43,332 nt of DNA from Oscillospiraceae bacterium (GTDB lineage: Bacteria > Bacillota > Clostridia > Oscillospirales > UBA929). A program made the translations under genes and the position numbers. The notes under the pieces were generated by a model, which was not told the origin of the DNA, ran no database searches, and was given only the letters and a program-made list of their open reading frames with translations. The DNA lies in the NCBI GenBank assembly GCA_009777475.1, contig WRLU01000015.1:1-43332 (forward strand), written 5' to 3'. Shown here in pieces: positions 34,731 to 43,171 of the stretch (within the stretch, counting starts at the first letter, position 1; every line of letters begins with the position of its first letter).

Positions 34731-35446
34731 TTATGATTCACCCCCGAATACTTTTCCTTTTTCAAAAAATAAATTCTCCCCAAATTGTCCCGGGTCATCA
34801 GAAATACCTGACCGGGACTTTTTGCGCCGCGTGCTTTGCATTCACTAACAAGCCAGTTATAATCCAGTCCCATTTTTTTTAGGATTTTTTTCTCTATATT
34901 CCCATCCTTGACAATCATCTGAGGGAATCCTCCCTCGGCAATGCTTTCGTTTGTAATATTACCGCCTGAATCTAGCCATACTTGGGTGCTTGGGGGCTTG
35001 TGTGCTTCACTGACTATAACCGAGAGCTGGCCATTAGTCTCCAATACGGCATATTGTACGGTTGAGATATCGGTCACATCCTTAGTTCTAAGCCTCTCTA
35101 TCAGCTCGGTCAGCGTTACTCTGTTATCACGCATAGCTCGCTCGTTAATCTTTCCTTTTTCAATTAAAACAGCACTCCGGCCTTGAAAAAGCCTGCATAA
35201 AAGCTCGCTTTTCAAAAAACTGCACGACAACAGCAATTGCAACGACAGTAATACTAAAATAGGCAAAACCCCTGCCAGCAGAGGCTTTCCCGAATCCTGC
35301 ATTGGTATAGCCGCCAATTCCGAAATTAAAATTGTAATGACCAACTCACTAGGCTCCATCTCGCCTATTTGCCTCTTCCCCATCATCCTTAGGGCAATCA
35401 CGATTACGATATAAAGGATACACGTCCTTACAAATGCAGCCGCCAC
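34727..35446 (-). CDS. DUF421 (YetF-like) membrane protein
   Basis: About 239 residues. Two or three membrane segments near the N-terminus include RMMGKRQIGEMEPSELVITILISELAA, the DUF421 signature. A cytoplasmic C-terminal domain (AVLIEKGKINERAMRDNRVTLTELIERLR) follows. GTG at 35446 lies after a GGGGGG ribosome site and matches the family N-terminus; an upstream ATG at 35548 would add 34 unlikely residues. It overlaps the DUF4363 gene by 4 bp, forming one unit. Confidence 0.82.
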   Translation of the reverse strand: MAAAFVRTCILYIVIVIALRMMGKRQIGEMEPSELVITILISELAAIPMQDSGKPLLAGVLPILVLLSLQLLLSCSFLKSELLCRLFQGRSAVLIEKGKINERAMRDNRVTLTELIERLRTKDVTDISTVQYAVLETNGQLSVIVSEAHKPPSTQVWLDSGGNITNESIAEGGFPQMIVKDGNIEKKILKKMGLDYNWLVSECKARGAKSPGQVFLMTRDNLGRIYFLKKEKYSGVNHK

Positions 35447-35530
35447 GATCTCATCCCCCCTGCTCTCTTTTTTTATTTCCGCAAAGAGATAATAAGATAC
35501 CAACATTTGTGAACGAATTGTTAATAAATG

Positions 35531-35559
35531 TTGATACGCAAGGTCCAAAGGAATATTTA
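35531..35559 (+). promoter_or_regulatory. Possible promoter of the SLH protein gene
   Basis: TTGATA (35531-35536), a 17-bp spacer and TATTTA (35554-35559), about 50 bp before the start codon. Confidence 0.4.
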
Positions 35560-35608
35560 TGCCTGATTAGAAAACAATAAGGGTAAAAGAAAATAGGAGG
35601 GAAACATT

Positions 35609-36889
35609 TTGAAAAGATTATCACGTGTATTAACCGCATTTTTGGCCATAGCACTGTTGGCAGGCAGTATATCAAGTATTTGGGGGACAGAGCCCGCCGG
35701 GATTGATCTGCAAGGTGAGGCGGGTGCAGAGCTCCGGTTTTCACTTGACGATTTTACTCCATGCCTGAATAACAGCTCACCCCTGCGAGGCATAGTCATT
35801 GTTGATTTGCCCCAAAGCGGATTGCTTACCTTCGGCGGCAGACCTATTCTCCCCGGAGAGGCAGTGACGGCCGAAACATTAGAATCTATCTGCTTTATAC
35901 CTCAATCTTCCGAGAATATTGAAACCGGGTTTTCTTTTCTTCCGGTGTATGTCTCCGATGCCTTAGCACAGCCTGTTTTGGTGAATATCTCCTTAGTGGC
36001 CTCGGAAAACAAGCCGCCCCAAGCCCAGGATGTCGAGGTCAAGACCTATAAAAACATCTTAATAACCGGAAAGTTTTCAGCAAATGACCCCGAAGGAGGG
36101 GGGGTGACCTACCGCATTGTTTCCAAGCCAAAACGCGGCAAAATAGAGCTTTTACCCAAAGGGGGGTTCTCCTACACCCCTTTCCCAGACAAAACCGGAA
36201 AAGACAGTATTTCCTATATTGCAATTGATGATCGGGGAAACACATCGCAAGAGGCTCAAATCTATATAAGAATAGAAAAGCCCCCCTCAAAAACAACTTA
36301 CTCGGATATGGAAGGACACCCGGCACACTACGCCGCACTTAGGCTGAAGGCGGAAGGAATTTTTTCAGGTCAAACTGTTTGCGGCATAAATTATTTCGAG
36401 CCGGACAGTATTGTCAGCCGGGCAGAGATGATTACCATGGTTTTAAGGGCAGCTGATCTGGATGATGAAATTACCCCGGTATACGTCACAGGATTTTATG
36501 ACGATGCATTCATTCCGGCTTGGTTTAAGCCATACGCGCGGCTCGGCGCGGAAAAGGGCATTGTCAAGGGTACCGACACGCCCGAAGGCCACAAGCGTAT
36601 TGACCCGGAATCTCCCATCAGTCTGGCTCAAGCAGTTGAATTGATCGATAATGCCATAAATCCCCCGGATGTAATTGATACCTTCAGGCAAAATAGCACA
36701 TCCCCCGAATGGGTTTCACAAGCTGCCGCCAATATAAGCGCGGCCGGTATATTGACAGCTGATAACGATACTGACTGGGAGCAATCTGTAACCCGGGCTC
36801 AGGGAGCAGAAATGCTTATAAAGGCCATGGATTTTCAAGGCAAAGTTAAAGGGAAAAGCGGTCTGTTATCTTGGGTATTCGGCTGGTAA
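35609..36889 (+). CDS. Secreted SLH-domain protein with cadherin-like repeats
   Basis: 426 residues from a TTG start 9 nt after AGGAGGG. A signal peptide (MKRLSRVLTAFLAIALLAGS) is followed by a cadherin/BIg_9-like part (about 130-225, with NDPEGGGVTYRIVSKPKRG and FSYTPFPDKTGKDSISYIAIDD). Three S-layer homology domains (about 232-415) follow; typical pieces are HYAALRLKAEGIFSG, SRAEMITMVLRAA, ARLGAEKGIVKGTD and VTRAQGAEMLIKAMD. SLH domains bind pyruvylated wall polymers, so this is a wall-bound protein and implies SLH-type anchoring in the organism. Confidence 0.88.
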   Translation: MKRLSRVLTAFLAIALLAGSISSIWGTEPAGIDLQGEAGAELRFSLDDFTPCLNNSSPLRGIVIVDLPQSGLLTFGGRPILPGEAVTAETLESICFIPQSSENIETGFSFLPVYVSDALAQPVLVNISLVASENKPPQAQDVEVKTYKNILITGKFSANDPEGGGVTYRIVSKPKRGKIELLPKGGFSYTPFPDKTGKDSISYIAIDDRGNTSQEAQIYIRIEKPPSKTTYSDMEGHPAHYAALRLKAEGIFSGQTVCGINYFEPDSIVSRAEMITMVLRAADLDDEITPVYVTGFYDDAFIPAWFKPYARLGAEKGIVKGTDTPEGHKRIDPESPISLAQAVELIDNAINPPDVIDTFRQNSTSPEWVSQAAANISAAGILTADNDTDWEQSVTRAQGAEMLIKAMDFQGKVKGKSGLLSWVFGW

Positions 36890-36914
36890 CCCTGTACAGC
36901 ACAAACGAAAAAAA

Positions 36915-36941
36915 CGCCCCTGCCCTCTTTTGGCAGGGGCG
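36915..36941 (-). terminator. Terminator between converging transcripts
   Basis: CGCCCCTGCC and GGCAGGGGCG pair around TCTTTT. On the minus strand seven T follow, so it mainly ends the oxidative-stress operon, and it also lies just after the SLH gene. Confidence 0.85.
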
Positions 36942-37059
36942 CATGAGGCTGAATGCAAGCTTTCAACTCCCTTAAAACAGCAAGAACATGATGGAGTTTA
37001 TACATAAAGCATTATCTCACGGATAGCATAATTTGAAAGAAATCCCTAGACATATGCAA

Positions 37060-37617
37060 CTACACGGATACCTTGTAAATCCATTCTGTAAAATCTGCGG
37101 CAAATTTACACAAAAATTCCTGCGTACTTTTGTCCGGCACACCGTTTGCATCCATTACATCGGCGATACCGCCGATGTACGCTTCAGGTTGCTGCATCAT
37201 ATAGATGTTCAGGCAAGTCGCCGATTGCCTCAGATGATGGTTCACACCGAATCCGCCTACTCTCCCCGCACCCACGCTGACTATCGCACCGGGTTTTCCG
37301 CTCCAAGCGTTCTCCGACATAGGGCGAGACGCAATATCCAGCGCATTTTTAAGAACCGGAGGTATGGAACGGTTATACTCCGGTGTGACAAACAACACCG
37401 CATCTAACTCACTGATGCTCTGCCGGAAACGTCTCCACTCCACCGGCACATCCCTGTCACTGTCTAAATCCTGATTGTATATAGCGAGAGAGCCAATATT
37501 TATAAAGGTAACGCCAAATGAATTTTCAAGAAGCCCCGATAAGTACAGTGCGGTCTTTTTACTGAGGGAATCACGGCGCAGGCTGCCAACGATAATTCCG
37601 ATTGATTTTTTCACCAT
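37060..37617 (-). CDS. NADPH-dependent FMN reductase family protein
   Basis: 185 residues of flavodoxin-like fold. The N-terminus reads IGIIVGSLRRDSLSKKTA (phosphate-binding loop) and the middle VLFVTPEYNRSIPPVLKNALD (family signature). It uses NAD(P)H to reduce FMN or a quinone-like acceptor. ATG 37617 has GGGAGGG upstream and lies 2 bp after the thioredoxin stop. It ends a nine-gene run for redox defence and may supply reduced flavin. Confidence 0.9.
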   Translation of the reverse strand: MVKKSIGIIVGSLRRDSLSKKTALYLSGLLENSFGVTFINIGSLAIYNQDLDSDRDVPVEWRRFRQSISELDAVLFVTPEYNRSIPPVLKNALDIASRPMSENAWSGKPGAIVSVGAGRVGGFGVNHHLRQSATCLNIYMMQQPEAYIGGIADVMDANGVPDKSTQEFLCKFAADFTEWIYKVSV

Positions 37618-37619
37618 GC

Positions 37620-37937
37620 TCAACCCTCCCCTCGCAAATCCGCTATCATCTTTTCAAGTGCTTCTATTGATTGCAATCCTATTTTTCTGTCAATTTCTTT
37701 GCCATTTTTAAAGGTTGCAATTGTAGGAAGGGTTGTTATGCTATAGCGAGCGGCAAGCTCGCTCTCATCATCCACATTGACCTTAACCACTTTGATTTTG
37801 CCGCTGTGCCTACTTTGCAATTCTTCAATAACAGGCGCAAGCATACGGCAATATCCGCACCACTCTGCCCAAAAATCTACTAACACCATACCGTTAGCGA
37901 TTGTGCTTTCAAAGCCTTCCGTTGTTAAGCCTGACAT
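37620..37937 (-). CDS. trxA: Thioredoxin
   Basis: 105 residues of thioredoxin fold. The active site is WCGYC instead of WCGPC; FWAEW before it and cis-Pro TLPT are conserved. The Tyr variant changes redox potential in other thioredoxins and occurs in anaerobes. It lies between trxB and the FMN reductase gene, giving a complete reductase-thioredoxin pair. Confidence 0.93.
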   Translation of the reverse strand: MSGLTTEGFESTIANGMVLVDFWAEWCGYCRMLAPVIEELQSRHSGKIKVVKVNVDDESELAARYSITTLPTIATFKNGKEIDRKIGLQSIEALEKMIADLRGEG

Positions 37938-37972
37938 ACAAATACCCCCTAATTTTGATTTTAAGCGTTATA

Positions 37973-38878
37973 TCAAACGCTCAAATATTCTTTTGCGGCT
38001 AAAGCCGATACAGAACCATCGGCTGTGGCCGTAACGATTTGCCGGATTTTTTTTGTACGAGTATCGCCCGCGGCAAATACACCGGGCACATTTGTGAGGC
38101 AATCCTCTCCGGCAACGATATATCCCCTTTTGTCCAAATAGATTTCCGGAGCGAATAGTGCGTTGTCAGGCTCCGCACCGATTGCGATAAACACACCGTC
38201 AACCTGTATTTCCTCAACCTGACCGCTTAGCCTGCTTTCCGCTATGATCTTCTCGACCTTTTTATCCCCGGCGATTTCCTTTACAATGGCATCAGTTACA
38301 AACCGGACATTGTCCTTTGCTCTTGCCTGTTCCAATTGCATCTGTTCCGATTCAAATTTTGAAGAACGGTGGATTACTGTGACTGCACGGCATAGCCCGG
38401 ATAATATGACAGCATCGCTTATAGCCACATTCCCGCCACCCACAACAGCAACGTTTTTCCCCTTATAAAGAGGCGCGTCACAAGTAGCGCAAAAAGCAAC
38501 TCCGCGGCCAATCCACTTATCCTCTCCGGGAATGCCGAGCTTTCTGGGTGCTGCCCCGGTCGCAATAATAACAGCCCTGGCCTGGTGAATGCCGCTTGAA
38601 GTGACAATGCTTTTTATATCGTCCGAGAGCGCGGCAGATTCTATTTTTTCATATAAAATCTCCACACCCAAGCTTTTCGCCTGATTGTACAGGGCAACAG
38701 CAAAATCAGCACCGTTAACACCCGGCATACCCGGATAATTTTCAATGGACAGCGTGTTTATAATTTGTCCTCCATAGACAGCCTTTTCTATTATTTTAAC
38801 GGAAAGCCCTGCGCGAACCCCATATATTGCTGCGGTTAAGCCGGCTGTTCCGGCACCGATAATGATTAAATCGTTCAC
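37973..38878 (-). CDS. trxB: Thioredoxin reductase
   Basis: 301 residues. FAD motif IIGAGTAGLTAAIYG, redox centre CATC (GVAFCATCDAPLYKGK), nucleotide-binding VVGGGNVAISDAV and C-terminal FAAGDTRTKKIRQIVTATADG are all present. It passes electrons from NADPH (or another donor in some anaerobes) to thioredoxin, encoded 35 bp downstream. Confidence 0.95.
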   Translation of the reverse strand: MNDLIIIGAGTAGLTAAIYGVRAGLSVKIIEKAVYGGQIINTLSIENYPGMPGVNGADFAVALYNQAKSLGVEILYEKIESAALSDDIKSIVTSSGIHQARAVIIATGAAPRKLGIPGEDKWIGRGVAFCATCDAPLYKGKNVAVVGGGNVAISDAVILSGLCRAVTVIHRSSKFESEQMQLEQARAKDNVRFVTDAIVKEIAGDKKVEKIIAESRLSGQVEEIQVDGVFIAIGAEPDNALFAPEIYLDKRGYIVAGEDCLTNVPGVFAAGDTRTKKIRQIVTATADGSVSALAAKEYLSV

Positions 38879-38940
38879 CGTGTCCTCTCCTTTTTTTGAT
38901 GAAAAGGAGGCACAAAGAAAAGTGCCTCCCCTCCCGATTG

Positions 38941-39327
38941 CTATTTGATTTCAGTTTTCCACAATCCGTGTAGGTTGCAGTATGCATAGGCAGCCACAGG
39001 CTTGTCCTCTGAAACGATAAAAGTCTGTGCCGGCTCCTCGCCAACCTTCAAGCATTTGCGCTGACCGCCGCGCTCAGTTTCTACATACACAAAGGCGATG
39101 TTGTGTTTTTCTTCCATGGGATGCGGCACACTTCCGACTTGAACGGTAACGCGATCACCATTGACAGTGGCAACAGGCAGATGCTTTTCGGCACTTGCCT
39201 CAACCGTGTTGGGGACAAGCTCGACCATTTTTTCACCGCAACATACCATCGGCACCCCCTTATTATCAATAAGGCCGATAAGATTGCCGCAATGCTTGCA
39301 AATAAAAAACTTTTGATTTCCGCACAT
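38941..39327 (-). CDS. dfx: Desulfoferrodoxin (superoxide reductase)
   Basis: 128 residues. The N-terminal desulforedoxin domain has Cys10, Cys13, Cys29 and Cys30 for centre I. Centre II ligands His49, His69, His75, Cys117 and His120 are present, with Glu47-Lys48 beside them. It reduces superoxide to peroxide without making oxygen, using electrons from rubredoxin. It lies between ferritin and trxB in the operon. Confidence 0.95.
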   Translation of the reverse strand: MCGNQKFFICKHCGNLIGLIDNKGVPMVCCGEKMVELVPNTVEASAEKHLPVATVNGDRVTVQVGSVPHPMEEKHNIAFVYVETERGGQRKCLKVGEEPAQTFIVSEDKPVAAYAYCNLHGLWKTEIK

Positions 39328-39348
39328 AAGTTACACTCCTTACTTTAA

Positions 39349-39864
39349 TTATTTTTTTGCCGGAAAAGGATTGACGAACACTCTTGCGCCAAGCTCATTG
39401 TCAAAGGTCAGCAGATGCCCTTTGTCATTGCCAATCAAGCGCAATCTGTCTAAAATGTCCATAGCACTGGCTTCTTCCTCAACCTGCTCGTCAACATACC
39501 ACATCATAAACTGATAACAGGCATGGTCAGACTCCTGCATGGCAAGAGTCGCGATAGCATTGATGCTCTGCGTAACCTTTTGCTCATGGGAAAGAACCAT
39601 TTCAAAAATTACGTTTACATCGGCAAATGACGCGGGCGGCTGTTCGATTGCCGCAAAGGATGGCGTGGCACCGCGTTCCAAAATGTACTGGTATATATGG
39701 GTGCCATGAGCCATTTCCTCCTGTGCCTGCACAAACAGCCAGCTTGAAACGCCTTTCAATCCGAATTTGTCGGCGGCGGCGGACATAGCAAGGTAGAGGT
39801 AGGCCGAATAATATTCGGCGTTTACCTGCTCGCTTAACGCTTTGGTCAGTTTTTCACCCAGCAT
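39349..39864 (-). CDS. ftn: Ferritin
   Basis: 171 residues of the bacterial non-haem ferritin family. EQVNAEYYSAYLYLAMSA and EEMAHGTHIYQYI carry the iron ligands of the ferroxidase centre. It stores iron and removes Fe(II) that would react with peroxide, fitting the neighbouring superoxide reductase. Confidence 0.95.
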   Translation of the reverse strand: MLGEKLTKALSEQVNAEYYSAYLYLAMSAAADKFGLKGVSSWLFVQAQEEMAHGTHIYQYILERGATPSFAAIEQPPASFADVNVIFEMVLSHEQKVTQSINAIATLAMQESDHACYQFMMWYVDEQVEEEASAMDILDRLRLIGNDKGHLLTFDNELGARVFVNPFPAKK

Positions 39865-39891
39865 TGTAATTCCTCCTGTTTCGGTTATTTT

Positions 39892-40044
39892 TTATGTGGC
39901 GGAAAATGCATCCTTTCCCGCACCGCAAAGCGGGCAAACCCAACCTTCGGGGAGCTTGTCCCATTTGGTTCCGGGTTCAATGCCGTTATCCGGATCGCCG
40001 GCAGTCTCGTCATAGACGTAACCGCATACACACTCGTATTTCAT
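39892..40044 (-). CDS. Rubredoxin (copy 1)
   Basis: 50 residues. CVCGY and CPLCG hold the iron, with [20 protein letters not shown] between them. The ATG overlaps the thioesterase stop (ATGA), so the two are translationally coupled. It is a one-electron carrier to superoxide reductase and flavodiiron protein. It is very close in DNA to copy 2 at 40595-40750. Confidence 0.95.
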   Translation of the reverse strand: MKYECVCGYVYDETAGDPDNGIEPGTKWDKLPEGWVCPLCGAGKDAFSAT

Positions 40045-40550
40045 GCCCTGGTCTCCTTTCTTTCTAAAATCCAAAGGGGCTCAAGACGCCTGCTCTTGTT
40101 TAGCTCACGGCGCCTTTCCCCCGCTGCCCATTCCGCCCGCTGCTCATCAGTTTCAAGCAGCAATCCCGGCACAGGCGTGGGTTTTTCATTTTTGTCGAGA
40201 GCGACCATTACGACATATGCACGGTTGATTATACTGCGTTCGCCCCGGAGGTTTTCGGCATATGTGTCCACCCTTACCTCCATAGACGTGTGTCCCACAT
40301 GAGTCACACAGCCAATCAACACTACTGTGTCGTTTGCGTAAGCCGCCAACTTGAAATGCAGATTCTCAATGGACACGGTAGTTACTTCACAGCCCGAATG
40401 CCGCCTTGCCACAACGGCAGCGATAACGTCTATCCACTCCACCAATCGCCCGCCGAAAAGCCGCCCATTTCCGTTTATATCCCCGGACATGACAATCTGA
40501 ACCTGTTCGGTTCGGGATTCGGATATTCGTTTTTTTCTAAGGTCTGACAT
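40041..40550 (-). CDS. Acyl-CoA thioesterase, hotdog fold
   Basis: 169 residues from ATG 40550. [33 protein letters not shown] is the hotdog helix region of YciA/BFIT-type acyl-CoA hydrolases, and [21 protein letters not shown] is the second strand pair. It cleaves acyl-CoA. An upstream extension in the same frame runs through copy 2 of rubredoxin out of frame and is not real. Its place between two rubredoxin genes in a redox operon is unexpected. Confidence 0.88.
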   Translation of the reverse strand: MSDLRKKRISESRTEQVQIVMSGDINGNGRLFGGRLVEWIDVIAAVVARRHSGCEVTTVSIENLHFKLAAYANDTVVLIGCVTHVGHTSMEVRVDTYAENLRGERSIINRAYVVMVALDKNEKPTPVPGLLLETDEQRAEWAAGERRRELNKSRRLEPLWILERKETRA

Positions 40551-40594
40551 AAGTACAACCCTGCCTTGCCGCAAAGAACTGCGGTGGTGCTTTC

Positions 40595-40750
40595 TTAGTC
40601 TATTTTTGTGAACTCGTCTTTGCCCAAGCCGCAGTCCGGGCATACCCAGCCTTCGGGGAGCTTGTCCCATTTAGTTCCCGGCGCAATGCCGTTATCCGGA
40701 TCCCCGGTAGCCTCATCGTAAACGTAACCGCATACACACTCGTATTTCAT
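40595..40750 (-). CDS. Rubredoxin (copy 2)
   Basis: 51 residues starting [20 protein letters not shown], with iron ligands CVCG and CPDCG and ending DEFTKID. A GGAGGA ribosome site precedes the ATG. It is a near-copy of the rubredoxin at 39892-40044, including the ribosome-site region, and differs mainly in the last 12 residues. It lies directly after the flavodiiron gene, its probable partner. Confidence 0.93.
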   Translation of the reverse strand: MKYECVCGYVYDEATGDPDNGIAPGTKWDKLPEGWVCPDCGLGKDEFTKID

Positions 40751-40914
40751 GCTCCTGTCCTCCTTTCCTTAGAACCTGTTCCCATAGCCTGGTCTGCCCA
40801 GATTTCGAGTGGTTTTTTTGTCAAACAAGACGAAATTCCGCAGACGAGCTTGCTCCCGGCAATGAATTCCAACGAAGTATGGCGGGAAATCCGCCTAAGG
40901 ATGGGAAAAGGTTA

Positions 40915-42783
40915 TTAGTTTTGCTTTCCCAGCGGTTCGAAGTCACTCGCGCCGTGTTTGCACCAGGGGCATATTATATCCGGGGGCAACGTGTCGCCCT
41001 CGTGGATATAGCCGCATATTTTACAAACGAAGCCCTTGGCTTTTTCTTTCTTCAGCTCAGGCTTCGGTCTGATATGGTCAAAATAATATTGATACGTTAC
41101 GCTTGGCTCGTTTGAAAGAATCTCCGCCTGTGTCACCTCTCCGATAAACACCATATGTGTCCCGCAGTCAATGAACTGCTCTGCCTTGGCGGAGATAACG
41201 CTGTTTGTATATTCCGGCACATAGCGGATGCCGTTGATCGTACGGTCATCATACCCGACATCGACAAATTTATCGGTATCCCTGCCACTGCTGAAGCCGA
41301 ATTGCTTGAACACATCAAACGGCGTGCTCTCGGTAAGCACGGACAGATTAAATTCCCCGGTTTTGATAATCATTCCGCAGGTATAATTAGTTTTATTTAC
41401 GGTAACGGAAATTTTGCACGGCGTATCCGTTGCTTGTGAGGCGGTATTGATAATGCAACCGTTGTCTTTTTCGCCGTCCTTTGCGGTAAGGACAAACAGA
41501 CCGTAAGACATTTTGAGCATAGTGCCTTTGTCTACGCTGCACTCACTTGACCCTGAGCCAGTACCCTTTACGGCTTCATCCGCATATGGGAAAGAGACGG
41601 CAATAGCATCAACCAACGTGTCAATTTCCGCAAGCTGGCTCTCCTTAAGAGCGGATTTGACGCTTACCGTATTCTCAAGCAAGCTCATATTTTTGCAACG
41701 CTGCAACTTTTCACGCATAAGGCCGCCGCTTGTGGCCGCCCATGAGCCATTTTCCATAATGGCAACAGTACGGTTTTGAATATTATGCGAAACAAGGTCA
41801 TTGAGGAGGGCTTCCATCGTTACGAAAATACCGGCATTGTATGTGGTGGACGCGAATACCAAGTGACTCCACTTAAACGCCGATGATACAATCTCCGATG
41901 CCGGTGTGACCGAAACATCGAACACAACCGTCCTAATTCCCTTTTCCCGCAAACGGCAGGCGAGTATCTCAGCGGCGTTTTCGGTATTTCCGTAAACTGA
42001 GGCATAAGCGATCATTGTGCCATGCTCTTCCGGTTCGTAACTGCTCCAAAGCGTGTATTTTTCAATAATATCTTTCATTCTTTTGCGCCACACAAACCCA
42101 TGGAGCGGACATATCATTTCTATGGCAAGTCCGGATGCCTTGCCAAGCAGGGCCTTGGTCTGCGCTCCGTATTTGCCGACAATATTTGTGTAATACCTAC
42201 GAGCCTCATCCATGTAATCCCTTGCGAAGTCCACTTCATCGGCAAAAATCGCGCCGTGCAGTGCCCCAAAGCTTCCAAAAGCGTCAGCAGAGAACAGTAT
42301 TTTGTCTGTGGAATCATAAGTGACCATAACCTCCGGCCAATGCACCATAGGTGCCATAACAAAATGAAGCTTGTGCCGCCCGGCATCAAGAACGTCATTT
42401 TCTACAACAACCTGTACACGAGAATCAATGTCAAAATCATGGAATTGTTTAATGAGCTCAAGTGTTTTAGCACTGCAAACGACCTTCACTCCCGGATATT
42501 TACAAATAATCTCCTCAATGGCGGAGGAGTGGTCGGGTTCCATATGCTGCACAACAAGATAGTCAAGCTGCCTCCCCTCCAATGCTTGTGCAACGTTTTC
42601 AAGAAACCTCTGCTTCACCGCTTTGTCAACGGTGTCAAGCAGAACGGTTTTTTCGTCACACAATAAGTAAGAGTTATAAGAAACGCCATTAGGGACGGAA
42701 TATACGCCCTCGAACATGGCAAGGCGGCGGTCATTTGCACCTACCCAAGTTAAGTCACCGGTAATTTTTCTTGTACAATGCAT
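40915..42783 (-). CDS. Four-domain flavodiiron protein (oxygen/NO reductase)
   Basis: 622 residues. A metallo-beta-lactamase diiron domain (about 1-250) has all ligands: His80, Glu82, Asp84, His85 (QHMEPDHSS), His148, Asp167 and His228. A flavodoxin domain (about 256-400, ASVYGNTENAAE) binds FMN. A flavin-reductase-like split barrel (about 425-570, MLKMSYGLFVLTA ... TASQATDTPCKISVTVNK) and a C-terminal rubredoxin-like domain (FVCKICGY ... CPWCKHG) follow. The core reduces O2 to water or NO to N2O; the added domains may let it take electrons from NAD(P)H by itself. First gene of the operon, with GGGGGAGG before the ATG. Confidence 0.95.
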   Translation of the reverse strand: MHCTRKITGDLTWVGANDRRLAMFEGVYSVPNGVSYNSYLLCDEKTVLLDTVDKAVKQRFLENVAQALEGRQLDYLVVQHMEPDHSSAIEEIICKYPGVKVVCSAKTLELIKQFHDFDIDSRVQVVVENDVLDAGRHKLHFVMAPMVHWPEVMVTYDSTDKILFSADAFGSFGALHGAIFADEVDFARDYMDEARRYYTNIVGKYGAQTKALLGKASGLAIEMICPLHGFVWRKRMKDIIEKYTLWSSYEPEEHGTMIAYASVYGNTENAAEILACRLREKGIRTVVFDVSVTPASEIVSSAFKWSHLVFASTTYNAGIFVTMEALLNDLVSHNIQNRTVAIMENGSWAATSGGLMREKLQRCKNMSLLENTVSVKSALKESQLAEIDTLVDAIAVSFPYADEAVKGTGSGSSECSVDKGTMLKMSYGLFVLTAKDGEKDNGCIINTASQATDTPCKISVTVNKTNYTCGMIIKTGEFNLSVLTESTPFDVFKQFGFSSGRDTDKFVDVGYDDRTINGIRYVPEYTNSVISAKAEQFIDCGTHMVFIGEVTQAEILSNEPSVTYQYYFDHIRPKPELKKEKAKGFVCKICGYIHEGDTLPPDIICPWCKHGASDFEPLGKQN

Positions 42784-42852
42784 TCAATATCCTCCCCCAC
42801 ATTTTGTATTCACAGTGCTAGAAATTAACGCCGCAGGAAACTTATGTACAAA

Positions 42853-42881
42853 AGTATACTATACTAGAAAGAGAAATACAA
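42853..42881 (-). promoter_or_regulatory. Promoter of the oxidative-stress operon
   Basis: TTGTAT (42881-42876), a 17-bp spacer and TATACT (42858-42853), about 70 bp before the flavodiiron start codon. Confidence 0.7.
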
Positions 42882-42903
42882 GTGTTTTTTCGACAAGTTT
42901 CCC

Positions 42904-42952
42904 GCATCATTTTATTCATAAAAAATGGATTTTTTTATGAATAAAATGATGC
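42904..42952. repeat. Perfect 22-bp palindrome between divergent promoters
   Basis: Two perfect 22-bp arms (42904-42925, 42931-42952) around TGGAT. The outer part is GCATCATTTTATTCAT and the inner part is A/T tracts. It lies 22 bp upstream of the -35 of the flavodiiron promoter and 53 bp before the divergent promoter. Between divergent genes a terminator makes little sense, so a regulator site or cruciform is likelier. Confidence 0.75.
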
Positions 42953-43005
42953 ATTATTTGGTGCGACCTTAGCAGATTTAGCTAATAAAAACTTGTCGGA
43001 ATCAC

Positions 43006-43034
43006 TTGACATTTGAAAAAACATATCTTATGCT
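43006..43034 (+). promoter_or_regulatory. Promoter of the right-edge lipoprotein gene
   Basis: TTGACA (43006-43011), a 17-bp spacer and TATGCT (43029-43034). The ~130-nt leader contains a tandem GAGCAGTCTGT repeat (about 43040-43062). Confidence 0.7.
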
Positions 43035-43171
43035 TAAAGGAGCAGTCTGTGAGCAGTCTGTGGACTCGACCAAAATTCTTCAGTACGCTTCGGTTCTTAT
43101 CTGCAATGAAGCTACTGGGCTGAGTCACACAAACACGACTCAAAAAAATAAAAAAGGTGGTTTCTGTTTCC

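Noticed and set aside
40551..40670. A longer N-terminus for the thioesterase
   Set aside because: The extra codons are the second rubredoxin gene read out of frame.
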